Positions 55,209-64,000 of a DNA stretch of 64,000 bases are shown here, in pieces. Each line of letters starts with the position of its first letter. Within the stretch, counting starts at the first letter, position 1. The stretch is from Cryptomeria japonica (Eukaryota > Streptophyta > Pinopsida > Cupressales > Cupressaceae). The stretch covers positions 608,568,209 to 608,632,208 of the forward strand of contig NC_081413.1 in the NCBI RefSeq assembly GCF_030272615.1. The letters are read 5' to 3'. The notes beneath the pieces were generated by a model. The model did not search any database. It was not told the origin of the DNA and saw only the letters and a list, made by a program, of their open reading frames with translations. Position numbers and translations under genes: made by a program.

Positions 55209-58200
55209 ATATCTACAAATGAAATTATTAAAAAATAATATATAAGAATATAAGATTTACTAAACTTTTAAAAATATACAAAACAAATGAGCTACCTTTA
55301 ACTTTTCAAAAAGTAAAACTAATACAAAGCATTACATAAAATATCTCTTCATAAAGTAAACAATGTAAATCGAAATAATATAATTCTTAAATAAAAATAA
55401 AGATTAATATGTTCAAGTAGTAAATAAAATACTTCTAAAAATAAAATAAAATAACAAGTAAATAAAAGTCTCTTGTTTTTTTAATTATTTTCATTAAACT
55501 ATGAATTCTTATTTTGTATTCTTCTTATTTTAATTTTCAATAAAAAAAAAAATATTTCACAAATAAAAAAGCATATAAAATTTTGACACAAAATAGAAAA
55601 AATATAAAATTTTGACACTAGTGATATAGATATGTACTTAAATAGAGAGTAAATAATTTTATTTTATTTTATTAGATATATATATCCAAAAACACTGAGA
55701 GATATTATCTCAACTTAAAGATGCCTATCTAATTTATTCCATAAATTTAATCTACGCGCTTCAAGATTGATATCTTAGCATCCTTGAAATAGATGTATTT
55801 AAAATATATATACTAATTTAGTTGTTTAGATTTTATATTTTATAAGTACATAATGATAATAAATGTATGCACCATAAATCATAAAAAAATCAAGTAAATA
55901 ATTTACATATAATAATAAATAATTATTAATTATACAATTCTACCATTTCCATTATCTAATCACCTTTTTGAACAAGTCGATTACAACATGATGAATAAGT
56001 GTATGTTTAAACCAGGTTTAATCCTTTAGCTAAACTACTAGTAATAGGGGGATCCAATGGATCAAAGTCACCCACGGGTTAAACCTGGTCTAATAATGCG
56101 TCTAAGAATTTAAACCTTTGGTGCACAGCCTAATCAAGATGTAAACCATTATCTTCACCAATTGTGTTTGACTAATTGAACTATATTATAACATTTTAAA
56201 ATATTATTAATTATTTATAACTCTTACCAAAGGCTGGTTTAATGGCAAAGTCCATATTGTAGGCACCTAGATGGTGCTAAGCTCAAATCTTCTTCACTAC
56301 AAAAAGGTTTAAAAAATATTTTAACTCTTAATTTAAGATAATTATTAAATTTGCATCCTTATTTTTTACAATTTCAATATCCTTACATATTTTAATTTTA
56401 AAGTATCCATTTACCAATAGCCTTGTTCCATTAGCATCCATGAGCATTCTTGACATTGAAAATACACCATATCATATGGGAAGTGTAGAAGAAAAAGAAG
56501 AAGACAATTTTAACGTCCACGAGGCTAAGGATAGCCTATGGGACAGCCTGCCCAATCAAACTGACTTCAGCAAATCAATTCTTTTCCTATGCAAGTTGAT
56601 GATCAGCGCCCCCAACTTCTCAATATACAATCCAACTTAAAGGATGGTTAGGGTCAGTTTCCAAGGACTACAGTAAATCAGATGTTTTAAACATTTTGCT
56701 GTAACAATTTCAATACAATACCATGGTGCCCCAATGCCCGGTCACACAAGGTTTTTGAAGTTTAATATAATACTGGTGCCTCTTCAAATTGTGAGAATTT
56801 ATATAGCATTTTGCACCTCTGTAATGGCAAATTAGAGAGGCCCTACACACCCACCTGCATACAGATTTTAATTACAAGCACTGTAGAGAGAATTTGACAG
56901 AGTAGCTGACAATGATAGAAAAAAGTATGATATTCAAGGTGTGGAAGGAAACTATGTGGTAAAATATGGGTTCTCAATATCATCTTCAGCGCAAGGGAAG
57001 GATAGCATTAATCTAGGAATTTGATTTTACGCTAGCAAAACTGTAGATTTAGTTTGAGAAGTAACAAGTTGTTAACTTGCATATAAGCATTTTGAAATTT
57101 TGTCCAGTTCAGCTGAGTCACATGGAAGAGTATAATGCCTGCCCAATTATTGAGGAATTCTGGATCATTTTAATCCAGAACTACAAAGATCATGATTAGT
57201 TCTACCGTCATGAAGAAATTCCCCGTTTTATTTGAATCCAAGACTAGAAGTCTAAAAGAAGTACCTCTGCCCTATCATCACTTCTAATCCAAGAACAGAG
57301 GACCCTAAATAGTATATTTGAATTCACCATCACTTAAATGCATGATGTTTCTACAGTCCATGATAGTTTAGTTTGATGATTTCTGGATTTGACTGTGTTA
57401 GATGTTTCCATCAACATTTCGGATCATGCTCCATGATCCATCATCAGGAAGCGAACTAGAAAAGAGAAAGTGATTACAAGACCATAAATAGTGCTTCAGC
57501 CCTACCATTGAGCAACTCCCCATCACTTTCATCTAGACTACAGATGGTCCATCATGTCCAGGGGAGGTCGACATGCATCGCATTGGAGTGCAGATGGTGG
57601 CTATTCTGCTGCAGCTAAATCATTTTTAATAATGCCTGATTTCTGGAAATTTTGTATTATGATCGCTATGTGCAATGGTTGATGTTTTTGTTTATTCCGT
57701 GAGACAGCTAGATTAATTGTCCTCCTCTTAATAACCCCCATTTTTTCTATCGAAGCTATGTTTTTGGTCTGTGTTAGCTGCTGGTTGTACTTGGAATTAT
57801 ATTATCAATCATATGGGTAGTAGTTTTGTAAACTAACTGCAGACTCCACCTAATTGCTGTTTTCCTTTTGTCTAAAATTAAAAACGAAAAGCTTGTGGGT
57901 TTCGCCCCTTGTAATATTAAATATCTTTTCCCCTGTGCAAAAACAAGTGGGACAAAGACAAATCTTTGTAATTTAGTTCAGTAGCAAGGCAAATTGCTTC
58001 CTGTCTAGAAACCCTTTTGCTGGGAATGCAGAACTGAGAATTAGACTTCTACCATGTGCAGAAGGGAAAGTTTTTGTGTAGAAACACACCCCAATTCTCT
58101 GAATTGTGGTTGGAGAATTCCGCCAGTCGGTAGGGCTGCATTCATTCTGGATGGGGCCACCACAATATCACACAACTCGGCATGGTGAACTATGGTGGCA

Positions 58201-59106
58201 GCTTACAAAGCCTACCTGTTGGTCAACGTTTGAACAAGGATGTACTTAAAAATGGCTGCAAGCATTTGAGCCATCAGCATCACAAGCTCAAAATCAAATC
58301 TAGGTATATCAATATTTTAAGAAAGTGATTTTGAATAAATTCTTTCCAATTATGGCACAAATCTGTAAGACAATCCTCTTCTTTCACTCGCTTTTAGTTG
58401 ATTCAATAAGAAGATTTTATACACCATGTTTTTCTGAGATATCGTATACGAACTCGGTACCTAACAGACATTGGTGGGATCAATTCAAGGCACAAGTCTA
58501 GCTGGCAGAAAGAACACTGGACTCCAAGATTCTAAAATTAAGAGAAGATTCCTTATCATTGGATATCTCCAATAATTATAATGTCTGTCTTGTTATTAGA
58601 AGATACATTAAATATACAGAAAATTATATAATCAACTGAGAGGAAGCGCAAAAAGTGCAGACTAAGACCAAAATTGTGAAACTTAATGCCATTTGTGAAT
58701 CTTCAAAACCCATTCTCATGGACCAGCCTTGTAATTTGAGTTAAGGTACACAATTTGGAAATTATTTCTAACAACATCGCTAAAAAATTAAGGCCTCATG
58801 TTTCTTACAAATGAAGAACTGAATTTAGTGGCATTTCAAACTACACAAGCTAGCAAGAGATTGCCAGCTAAAGGAGGCATGGACTCTCTGATTCAAATGA
58901 AAAGAAATTAATCAAATTATACAATATTCTCTTATATTTTTCTTGTATTTGACTCTATACTACCTGCCTATTGCAAGAAATGCCATGAGTTATTACCTTG
59001 AGCTTAAATTCTAAACTAGGACTCCTAAGACCAGATTGCTCGAGACCAGAGTTAGCAATTCAAATCCAACATGAAAATTGGTGGCTTTCTAAGGTTCATA
59101 GTACTT
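55209..59106. other. Intergenic DNA, AT-rich to 56.4 kb, then of mixed composition
   Basis: No gene was recognised on either strand. It contains an inverted repeat (56007-56093). The part next to the exon at 59107 is presumably its 3' UTR and downstream flank (read on the - strand). A short open frame at 56440-56640 has no known motif. Confidence 0.4.
56007..56093. repeat. Short inverted repeat (18-bp arms, 16 matching)
   Basis: TTAAACCAGGTTTAATCC at 56007-56024 pairs with GGGTTAAACCTGGTCTAA at 56076-56093 across about 51 bp. It could be the remains of a small foldback element. Confidence 0.6.
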
Positions 59107-59253
59107 TTACAGTGTATCATCTTCATGGTACAAATACAAGCCAAGGCCAAATCGAGCACATGCTCTTTGAAATGACAATGCCTCTGCCACTTGCACAGGG
59201 TCTTCAAATTTATCATCATCCAGGGATACAGTTCCTGATGCCTCCCGGTATGC
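59107..59253 (-). CDS. Terminal exon of a RAD52-like (organellar DNA-binding type) protein
   Basis: The - strand reads AYREASGTVSLDDDKFEDPV, QVAEALSFQRACARFGLGLY, LYHEDDTL and stop: 48 codons. Plant RAD52-like proteins (RAD52-1/ODB1 group, single-strand annealing and recombination in organelles or nucleus) end with a closely similar segment, roughly H/YREATGTV ... DPV..AEA.AF.RACARFGLGL.LYHED. The exon is preceded by a good acceptor, TTCTAATATTACAG, ending at 59254, exactly where homology starts. No upstream exon (which would carry the WCGE and RLTVRG-like region) is visible in 59.25-60.6 kb, so the intron must be long or the gene is a fragment. The frame is intact and the stop sits at the family's C-terminus. 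Confidence 0.72.
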   Translation of the reverse strand, partial: AYREASGTVSLDDDKFEDPVQVAEALSFQRACARFGLGLYLYHEDDTL

Positions 59254-60594
59254 CTGTAATATTAGAAACTGTCAGTGACATTGAAGAATAAAAAAGTGAA
59301 AGAGAATAAAGGAAAATTTTTGAGGGGAGTAACTTCCCATTCAAGGATGCTAAACATGTTAATAATCTGAATCTTCATCTACCCCATATCAAAATTACAA
59401 CAAAAATAAGTCACTGTTTCTCTTTTTAAAGAGTGAAAATACTTCATTTAAATAAAATCCGTTTTCAATGTAGAATGTCAATATCTGCTTCCAGGAACCC
59501 ATCTCATTTCAGCCTTGAATTGCAATGTTTGCACTGGAAGAATAATCTCAGACCAGTTTACAGTCACAAAAGTAAATGACATTCATACATTATCACCAGG
59601 AAACTCTAGTCCTTGTCCCCACCTCTCCCGGTCACTATATGTATAACACAGCCACACTCTTATTTATTTGCTCCTGCGACCTGAATCAAAATGGTATTCC
59701 CATCCCATTTATCTCGTCTCCAAGTAATCTATCCTACATATGAATTTTTTTTAATGTTAGGTCACCATCAAAGCAAAAGAAATTCCTACAACGAACCCAG
59801 GAAACTCTAGTCCCTCTCCCCACATCTTAAGGTCATTTATATAATACAGCCACACCCTTATTCATTTGCTCCTGCACCCTGATTTGATATGGCATCCCCA
59901 TACCCATCCCCACATCCCATGCCTCCCAGTAACTGGTCCTCATTAAATTTTTTTAATGTTTATTTTGGGTCCTACCATGATGCCTACCCCATAACCTTGC
60001 AGCTAAAAAATAGACTAATTCATTGACTCAAACAAAAGAAGGGTCTATGAACCAAAAACATAGGGGTACAGAACAGAGAAAAATATGAAGCCTGTAATGA
60101 GATTGCATCCAACAGTGACATTTATGCTCTGTATATGACATATGTACCAGTAGGTTTGCAAAATCTGATGCAACCTTAACATAGGATGCATACTTTGCTC
60201 CAAGATAATTCTGCTCAATAACAACACATAATATGTTGAACACAGCTATTATTAGTTCTCCAACGATGACAAGTTAACTAAATTGAAGTCCCACATTCAT
60301 AGAAAAGTCATGAGAAACATAAATCAAAAGTTCTGAAGGAGGATTGAACTGAAGTGACACCCAGAGCTCCTAAGACTCAACTTAAATATTAAGATTCTGT
60401 TCATATTAAAAATGCTTAGATCATTACCAAAGCTTGGACCAAAAACTATTATCAAATGCTACAAAATAAATGTTGGCTATTCCATCATTCTAACCGTAGA
60501 GTTGTTGGTTTGGTAGAATTATTTAGAATGTTTGTTTTCATTTGTTAAACCCGTAAGTGCCATTTAGAGCACTCTGTTCACCATCATTGCATGT
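59254..60594. other. Probable intron or intergenic DNA upstream of the RAD52-like exon
   Basis: No exon recognised on either strand. A loose duplication is visible: GGAAACTCTAGTCC with TGCTCCTGC, CCTGA and GGTATTCCCATCCCAT at 59.60-59.71 kb and again at 59.80-59.91 kb, about 200 bp apart. Confidence 0.4.
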
Positions 60595-60602
60595 ATATAA
60601 AC
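60595..60602. repeat. Left 8-bp TSD of the hAT-like element
   Basis: ATATAAAC, repeated exactly at 61396-61403. Confidence 0.88.
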
Positions 60603-61395
60603 CAGTGTTCCACGGGCATTGGGGACGGGGGGACGCGTTTCCGGGACAGGGGGACCAAGGGCCTAAGTTTGGGGACGGCGGGGGGGTGGCGGGGTGGGGG
60701 TGTTGGTATAGTTATACATATACATATAGTACTTGAAAAACTAGTTTTGAAAAGATGTATGACAGTATTACAGTATAAGAATTACATTTCAAATGAGACT
60801 ATAGGAAATTTGAAATACTAAATTAGTAAATCTAAATACCAAGATTTCTTCAATGCTAATTGTGTTGTTATATGGAGCCTAATCAGACTCAGAGGTTAAA
60901 TTTTCCCTACTTCTATCGACGCGGTTTCCCCCTATATTTTTCAATGGGGGTTTGTGGGCAACACCCCCAAGTTGGGGTCAAGGGCCAAAAATACTTTTAT
61001 TATTTTCTAAAGGCGTCGGGTGTTATTTTTCTATTGGCCCACGTCCAATTAGGGTTACCCCTTAACCCCCCAAAAAGTCACTTTTTAAAATTTTTTTAAT
61101 TTTAAACATTGCATATACGTGGGGGCGACGGGAGACGTCTGGGCGTCTCCCTGTCCCTCGAGAGACATCTGCACGTCTCTCGAAGGATGGGGAGACGCCC
61201 AGATGTCTCCCAAGGAGACGTCTGCACGTCTCTCGAAGGACAGGGAGACGCCCAGATGTCTCCCAAGGAGACGTCTCCAACGGCGATTGGGTGGTGGTGG
61301 CGGGACAGTGGGGGGTGTCGCGCCCCCGTCCCGGAGATGTCCCCCTCAGGGAGACGTGGCCAAAAAGGGGGGGGACACGTCCCCGTGGAACACTG
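60603..61395. mobile_element. Non-autonomous hAT-like DNA transposon, GC-rich, 793 bp
   Basis: Terminal inverted repeats CAGTGTTCCACGGG (60603-60616) and CCCGTGGAACACTG (61382-61395) are perfect over 14 bp. ATATAAAC flanks both ends; an 8-bp duplication with CAGTG termini is typical of hAT. There is no transposase. The interior is strikingly GC-rich towards both ends (G-runs, GGGACGGGG) and AT-rich in the middle. It holds a ~70-bp tandem repeat (61130-61280) built on GAGACGTCTGCACGTCTC and GGGAGACGCCCAGATGTCTC. Open frames of 95-126 codons inside are produced by this repeat. It sits just upstream of a copia LTR end. Confidence 0.88.
61130..61280. repeat. ~70-bp GC-rich tandem repeat inside the hAT-like element
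   Basis: GAGACATCTGCACGTCTCTC then GGGGAGACGCCCAGATGTC, followed by GAGACGTCTGCACGTCTCTC then AGGGAGACGCCCAGATGTC, then GGAGACGTCTCC. Each unit contains nearly palindromic GAGACGTC blocks. Confidence 0.85.
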
Positions 61396-61403
61396 ATATA
61401 AAC

Positions 61404-61452
61404 CTATACACTAATGAATTGGATCATTCGATTGCTCTGCAAAATGCCAATA
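61404..61452 (+). repeat. End of a copia 5' LTR
   Basis: The sequence up to ...CAAAATGCCAATA lies directly before a copia primer-binding site, so it should be the 3' end of an LTR (CA end now TA). The rest of the LTR would lie left of the hAT-like insertion, in 60.0-60.6 kb, but its start was not found. Confidence 0.55.
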
Positions 61453-61464
61453 TGGTATCAGAGC
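61453..61464 (+). other. Primer-binding site of a third copia element
   Basis: TGGTATCAGAGC, the initiator-Met primer site, lies about 1.1 kb upstream of a copia gag. Confidence 0.8.
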
Positions 61465-62584
61465 TAGAGATAGGGGGATGTGCTGGAGAAGATTGGTAGT
61501 CCTCAAGGTTTCTAGTGTCTAATGATTTGCACACAATCTCCAGTGTCTTGGGGTTGAAAGTTCCAAGCTATTAGAGCTTGAAGTCGAGTTCATAGCCTCG
61601 ATCTATCAGAGGCATTTGGTTATCCCGTGCTCTTCAACCCGCCTTGGTCGTCAATGCTGCTGAGAGAGCTTCCATTCCTCTATGCCTGTGATCATTGGTG
61701 CTTTCCATACAAATCTCATGAGATTTTATTATTGCCAAGCAATATATTATTTTGTTAAAGTCAATCCTGTGCAATCTGTGCGATGATACATTTTTGGTGA
61801 TTGTAGAGTCTTCAGAGCCATTGTGATGTGTTCTACGTCTTGGCAGATCGGGTCATATCCTCTATTACAAGGAGGTTGATCTCGCATTCTTGCAAGCTAT
61901 TGACTAATGCTGATGTATTCAACTCCGGCTGAGTGTAGGCGTTGTCTTTGATGGTGCCTAGCTAGATATCTACCACATAGAGGAAACTGCTAATCATTTA
62001 TCACAGAGTTCTTGTGCATTGGCGATTTTCATGTGAGCGGTCTTTAGATCAAGATTTGGATTTGGTAAGAACCGGTGTCTACGCCAGATTCTCATTATTA
62101 CCAAGCCCGTCTCTTGTTGTAGATTGCAAGTCGCAGACCTGCACAACAAGCCACGTGAATCTAATGGTGAAAGGCGGCAAATGTTATAGATGGCTTCATA
62201 GTTAAAAAAAGCATCCAGACATCAATGTGATTTAGATGCTCCATCTCTTGTTTGTGAGCCCAACTTAACTCTAGAACAAGATTGTGTTGGAGGTGTTCCT
62301 TTACACAAGAAGGTTCTTTCTATTCTCTCAAAAGGTCTGAGCATTTTGAAGTCTCTAGGGTGCTCCATTTTACTCTATTTTGTTTTTGTCAATAATTAAG
62401 TTGGCATGCTCACTTTTGGCAAAGGTTTTATCTTTTGGCATAAGGTCTATATGCTACTTGGGAAAATAGGACCTTGTCAACGATATTATTAGATTTAAGG
62501 AAATTTAATTATAAGTCTCTCTTTAAAAAGAAAATTGTGTAATGTTCAATTCTTTCAAGGGGGGTGATATTTTTCTCTAACAAC
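61465..62584 (+). other. Leader of the third copia element
   Basis: No gene. It is the interval between primer site and gag; it has no clear repeats. Confidence 0.5.
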
Positions 62585-63370
62585 ATGAACATGGTAAGTA
62601 GTTCTCCAAAGTTTCTTCTTCCAGATTCTCAGCTACTACACGAAAATAACTATTCTGCATGGAAAACCAAACTTAAGACTTAACTCAAGTTTGAAGAAGT
62701 TTGGGATGTGGTCAATGGAACCACCACCCGCCATACAACAGACGCTAATGAGAAGAAGAAATTTGATCAAGCCGATAAAAAGGCAAAATTGATCATCTTA
62801 TTCAGTGTGTCTGATGATGTCCAGCCCTTCATCCGCGATTTTTCCACAGCCAAAGATGCATGGGACAAGCTAAAAATGGTGTATGAGGCAAAGAATTAGA
62901 ATCAAATCTTGAATTTGCAGAGTCAACTACATAGCCTAAAGATGAAGAATGGAGAACAATTAGAATCCTTTCTCAAGAGGATTGCAGAGTTGAGAGCCTC
63001 CCTACAAGCATTGGGAGAAACAGTTGATGATGCATTTTTGGTGCCTATTGTTCTATGGGCACTGCCTCCTAGATATAAAGTCTTTGTGACAACTTTGCAT
63101 GTCATTGAGAGTCTGAGACAACACCCACTTTTGAAAAGTTGGTGAATCTACTTCAAAAAGAAGAATCTCTAAGGCACGGACATGAGGAGGAGGATCATGC
63201 CATGACTACTCATCATAAAGGCAAGAAGCCTATGAAGCAATTTGGTGGACCACCCAAATCTGGCCATTCATCCAAACCTCAGAAGAAGTGTCCAATTTGT
63301 GACAGAGTTGGACATGATGTGAAGAATTGTTGGTACAACTCCTTCAACAAAGGATCTTCCAACAAATCAC
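62585..63370 (+). pseudogene. Copia gag (UBN2-type) with zinc knuckle, cut by a LINE fragment
   Basis: Reads MNMVSSSPKFLLPDSQLLHE, NNYSAWKTKLKT, a stop, then in frame LKFEEVWDVVNGTTTRHTTD, DVQPFIRDFSTAKDAWDKLK, a stop, ILNLQSQLHSLKMKNGEQLE, LKRIAELRASLQALGE and DAFLVPIVLWALPPRYKVFV. After a frameshift near 63.1 kb it continues TFEKLVNLLQKEESLRHGHE, a Lys-rich linker and the knuckle CPICDRVGHDVKNC (CX2CX4HX4C complete). The knuckle is followed within 16 codons by unrelated reverse transcriptase sequence, so protease and the rest of pol are displaced or lost. Confidence 0.88.
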
Positions 63371-64000
63371 ATCCTTTTGTATGATGATGATTTTATCCTA
63401 ATTTCAAAAATAGCTCATGGGTTAAGAGAACATTTGAAAGCTTTAGAAGACTTTTGTCAAGAGGTTGGGATGCACGTGAACATATCCAAGACCAAAATCA
63501 TGATTTTCTCATTAAAAAGAAAAGACAAACAAGTTACCTTTCTTTTTGAAGGCAGCCCATTGGAAATAGTAAAAGAATACAAGTACCTTGGGATCGACTT
63601 TCACTACAAGCTCAGTTGGGAGACTTTAGGACAAAAAGGATACAAGAAGGTTGGAAAGCCTCATACTTCAAAATAGGTGCAGAAAAGCGAAACTTTGGGA
63701 TTGGAAAACCAAGAAAACCCTTTTTGGTCTTCTAGTCACACCGGTTGTTCTCTATGGTTGTGAAGTATGGGGTAGCAGCATGTCAAACTACAATTGGAGG
63801 CAACTAGAAAGAATCCAGAAGCATTTAATAACAAGCAATCTCAAAGTTAAAACACGATCCTGTATGACATTTTGTTAGTTGAAGCCGGTACTTTTCCTTT
63901 GGAAGCCTCGGCTATAACCCGATTGATATGTTATTTAAAGAAAGTTGTGAACATGGATAAGCATCACTGGCCTAAAATGGTTGTGGAAGAGATGCTAAAT
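63371..64000 (+). pseudogene. Non-LTR reverse transcriptase fragment of a different clade
   Basis: Starts at HILLYDDDFILISKIAHGLR (YDDD where YADD is usual), then LEDFCQEVGMHVNISKTKIM, EGSPLEIVKEYKYLGIDFHY and, after a frameshift near 63.66 kb, LQNRCRKAKLWDWKTKKTLF, GLLVTPVVLYGCEVWGSSMS and NWRQLERIQKHLI. The YLG, LYGCEVWG and ExIQ motifs are those of jockey/RTE-like non-LTR elements, unlike the L1-type LINEs elsewhere in the window. It begins exactly at the catalytic block and so is 5'-truncated. It continues beyond the window; the last 120 bases carry stops. Confidence 0.82.

Noticed and set aside
60028-60243. 71-codon - strand frame tested as an upstream exon of the RAD52-like gene
   Set aside because: It has none of the expected conserved residues and no suitable splice sites aligned with the phase of the terminal exon.
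61062-61499. Overlapping 72-126 codon frames
   Set aside because: Generated by the GC-rich tandem repeat of the hAT-like element; they differ by frame only and cross the element's boundary.

Overview
The window is repeat-rich plant nuclear DNA with low gene density. The evidence is plant L1-type LINEs (ORF1 with a DUF4283-like domain and CCHC knuckle, ORF2 with endonuclease, reverse transcriptase, zf-RVT and RNase H), Ty1/copia elements primed by initiator-Met tRNA (TGGTATCAGAG), Ty3/gypsy remains, solo LTRs, and host coding pieces of plant families. The element density, long AT-rich stretches and an isolated terminal exon fit a large genome such as a gymnosperm, but the species cannot be read from the sequence.

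Layout. 17-5127: a 5'-truncated LINE on the + strand, bounded by a 14-18 bp target-site duplication, carrying a 448-codon ORF between its RNase H and its 3' tail. It sits in the 3' region of a second LINE of the same family on the - strand (about 5.1-11.15 kb), which holds ORF1, endonuclease, RT, zf-RVT and RNase H, all decayed. 11.2-14.4 kb: AT-rich with no gene. 14.4-20 kb: a 1.65 kb solo LTR with TSD AGTTA, then LTR-like pieces in both orientations and a long GA microsatellite. 20-33 kb: mostly non-coding, with a TGTAACACCC LTR-like segment and heptamer repeat (23-25.5 kb), an 805 bp solo LTR with TSD CCTTT (26.3-27.1 kb), a degenerate ~160 bp tandem repeat (28 kb) and a ~184 bp satellite-like array (32.1-32.7 kb).

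33.4-34.0 kb holds the one apparently intact host gene: a single-exon DUF4228/PADRE-type protein with an upstream TATA box. 37.26-38.90 kb is an ORF1-only ('half-LINE') retroelement with a perfect 18-bp TSD. 40.2-41.9 kb is a decayed Ty3/gypsy gag-PR-RT on the - strand; 43.4-44.3 kb is a decayed LINE ORF1.

45.2-55.2 kb is a nested pair. The outer copia-like element has ~308 bp LTRs and encodes gag and protease but no recognisable integrase, RT or RNase H. A 6.0 kb copia element with full gag-pol, 734/738 bp LTRs and perfect TSD GTTTC is inserted in its gag. LTR divergence (about 3% inner, clearly more in the outer, by eye) agrees with the nesting order.

59.1-59.25 kb (- strand) is a terminal exon resembling plant RAD52-like organellar DNA-binding proteins; its upstream exons are not seen. 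60.60-61.40 kb is a GC-rich non-autonomous hAT-like element (14-bp TIRs, 8-bp TSD) lying close to the end of a copia LTR. That copia's primer-binding site and gag follow, and the gag is cut at about 63.37 kb by a fragment of a different non-LTR reverse transcriptase that runs off the window.

Most coding sequence here is transposon-derived and broken. Only the DUF4228-type gene and the RAD52-like exon look like host genes. I saw no rRNA, tRNA or CRISPR.
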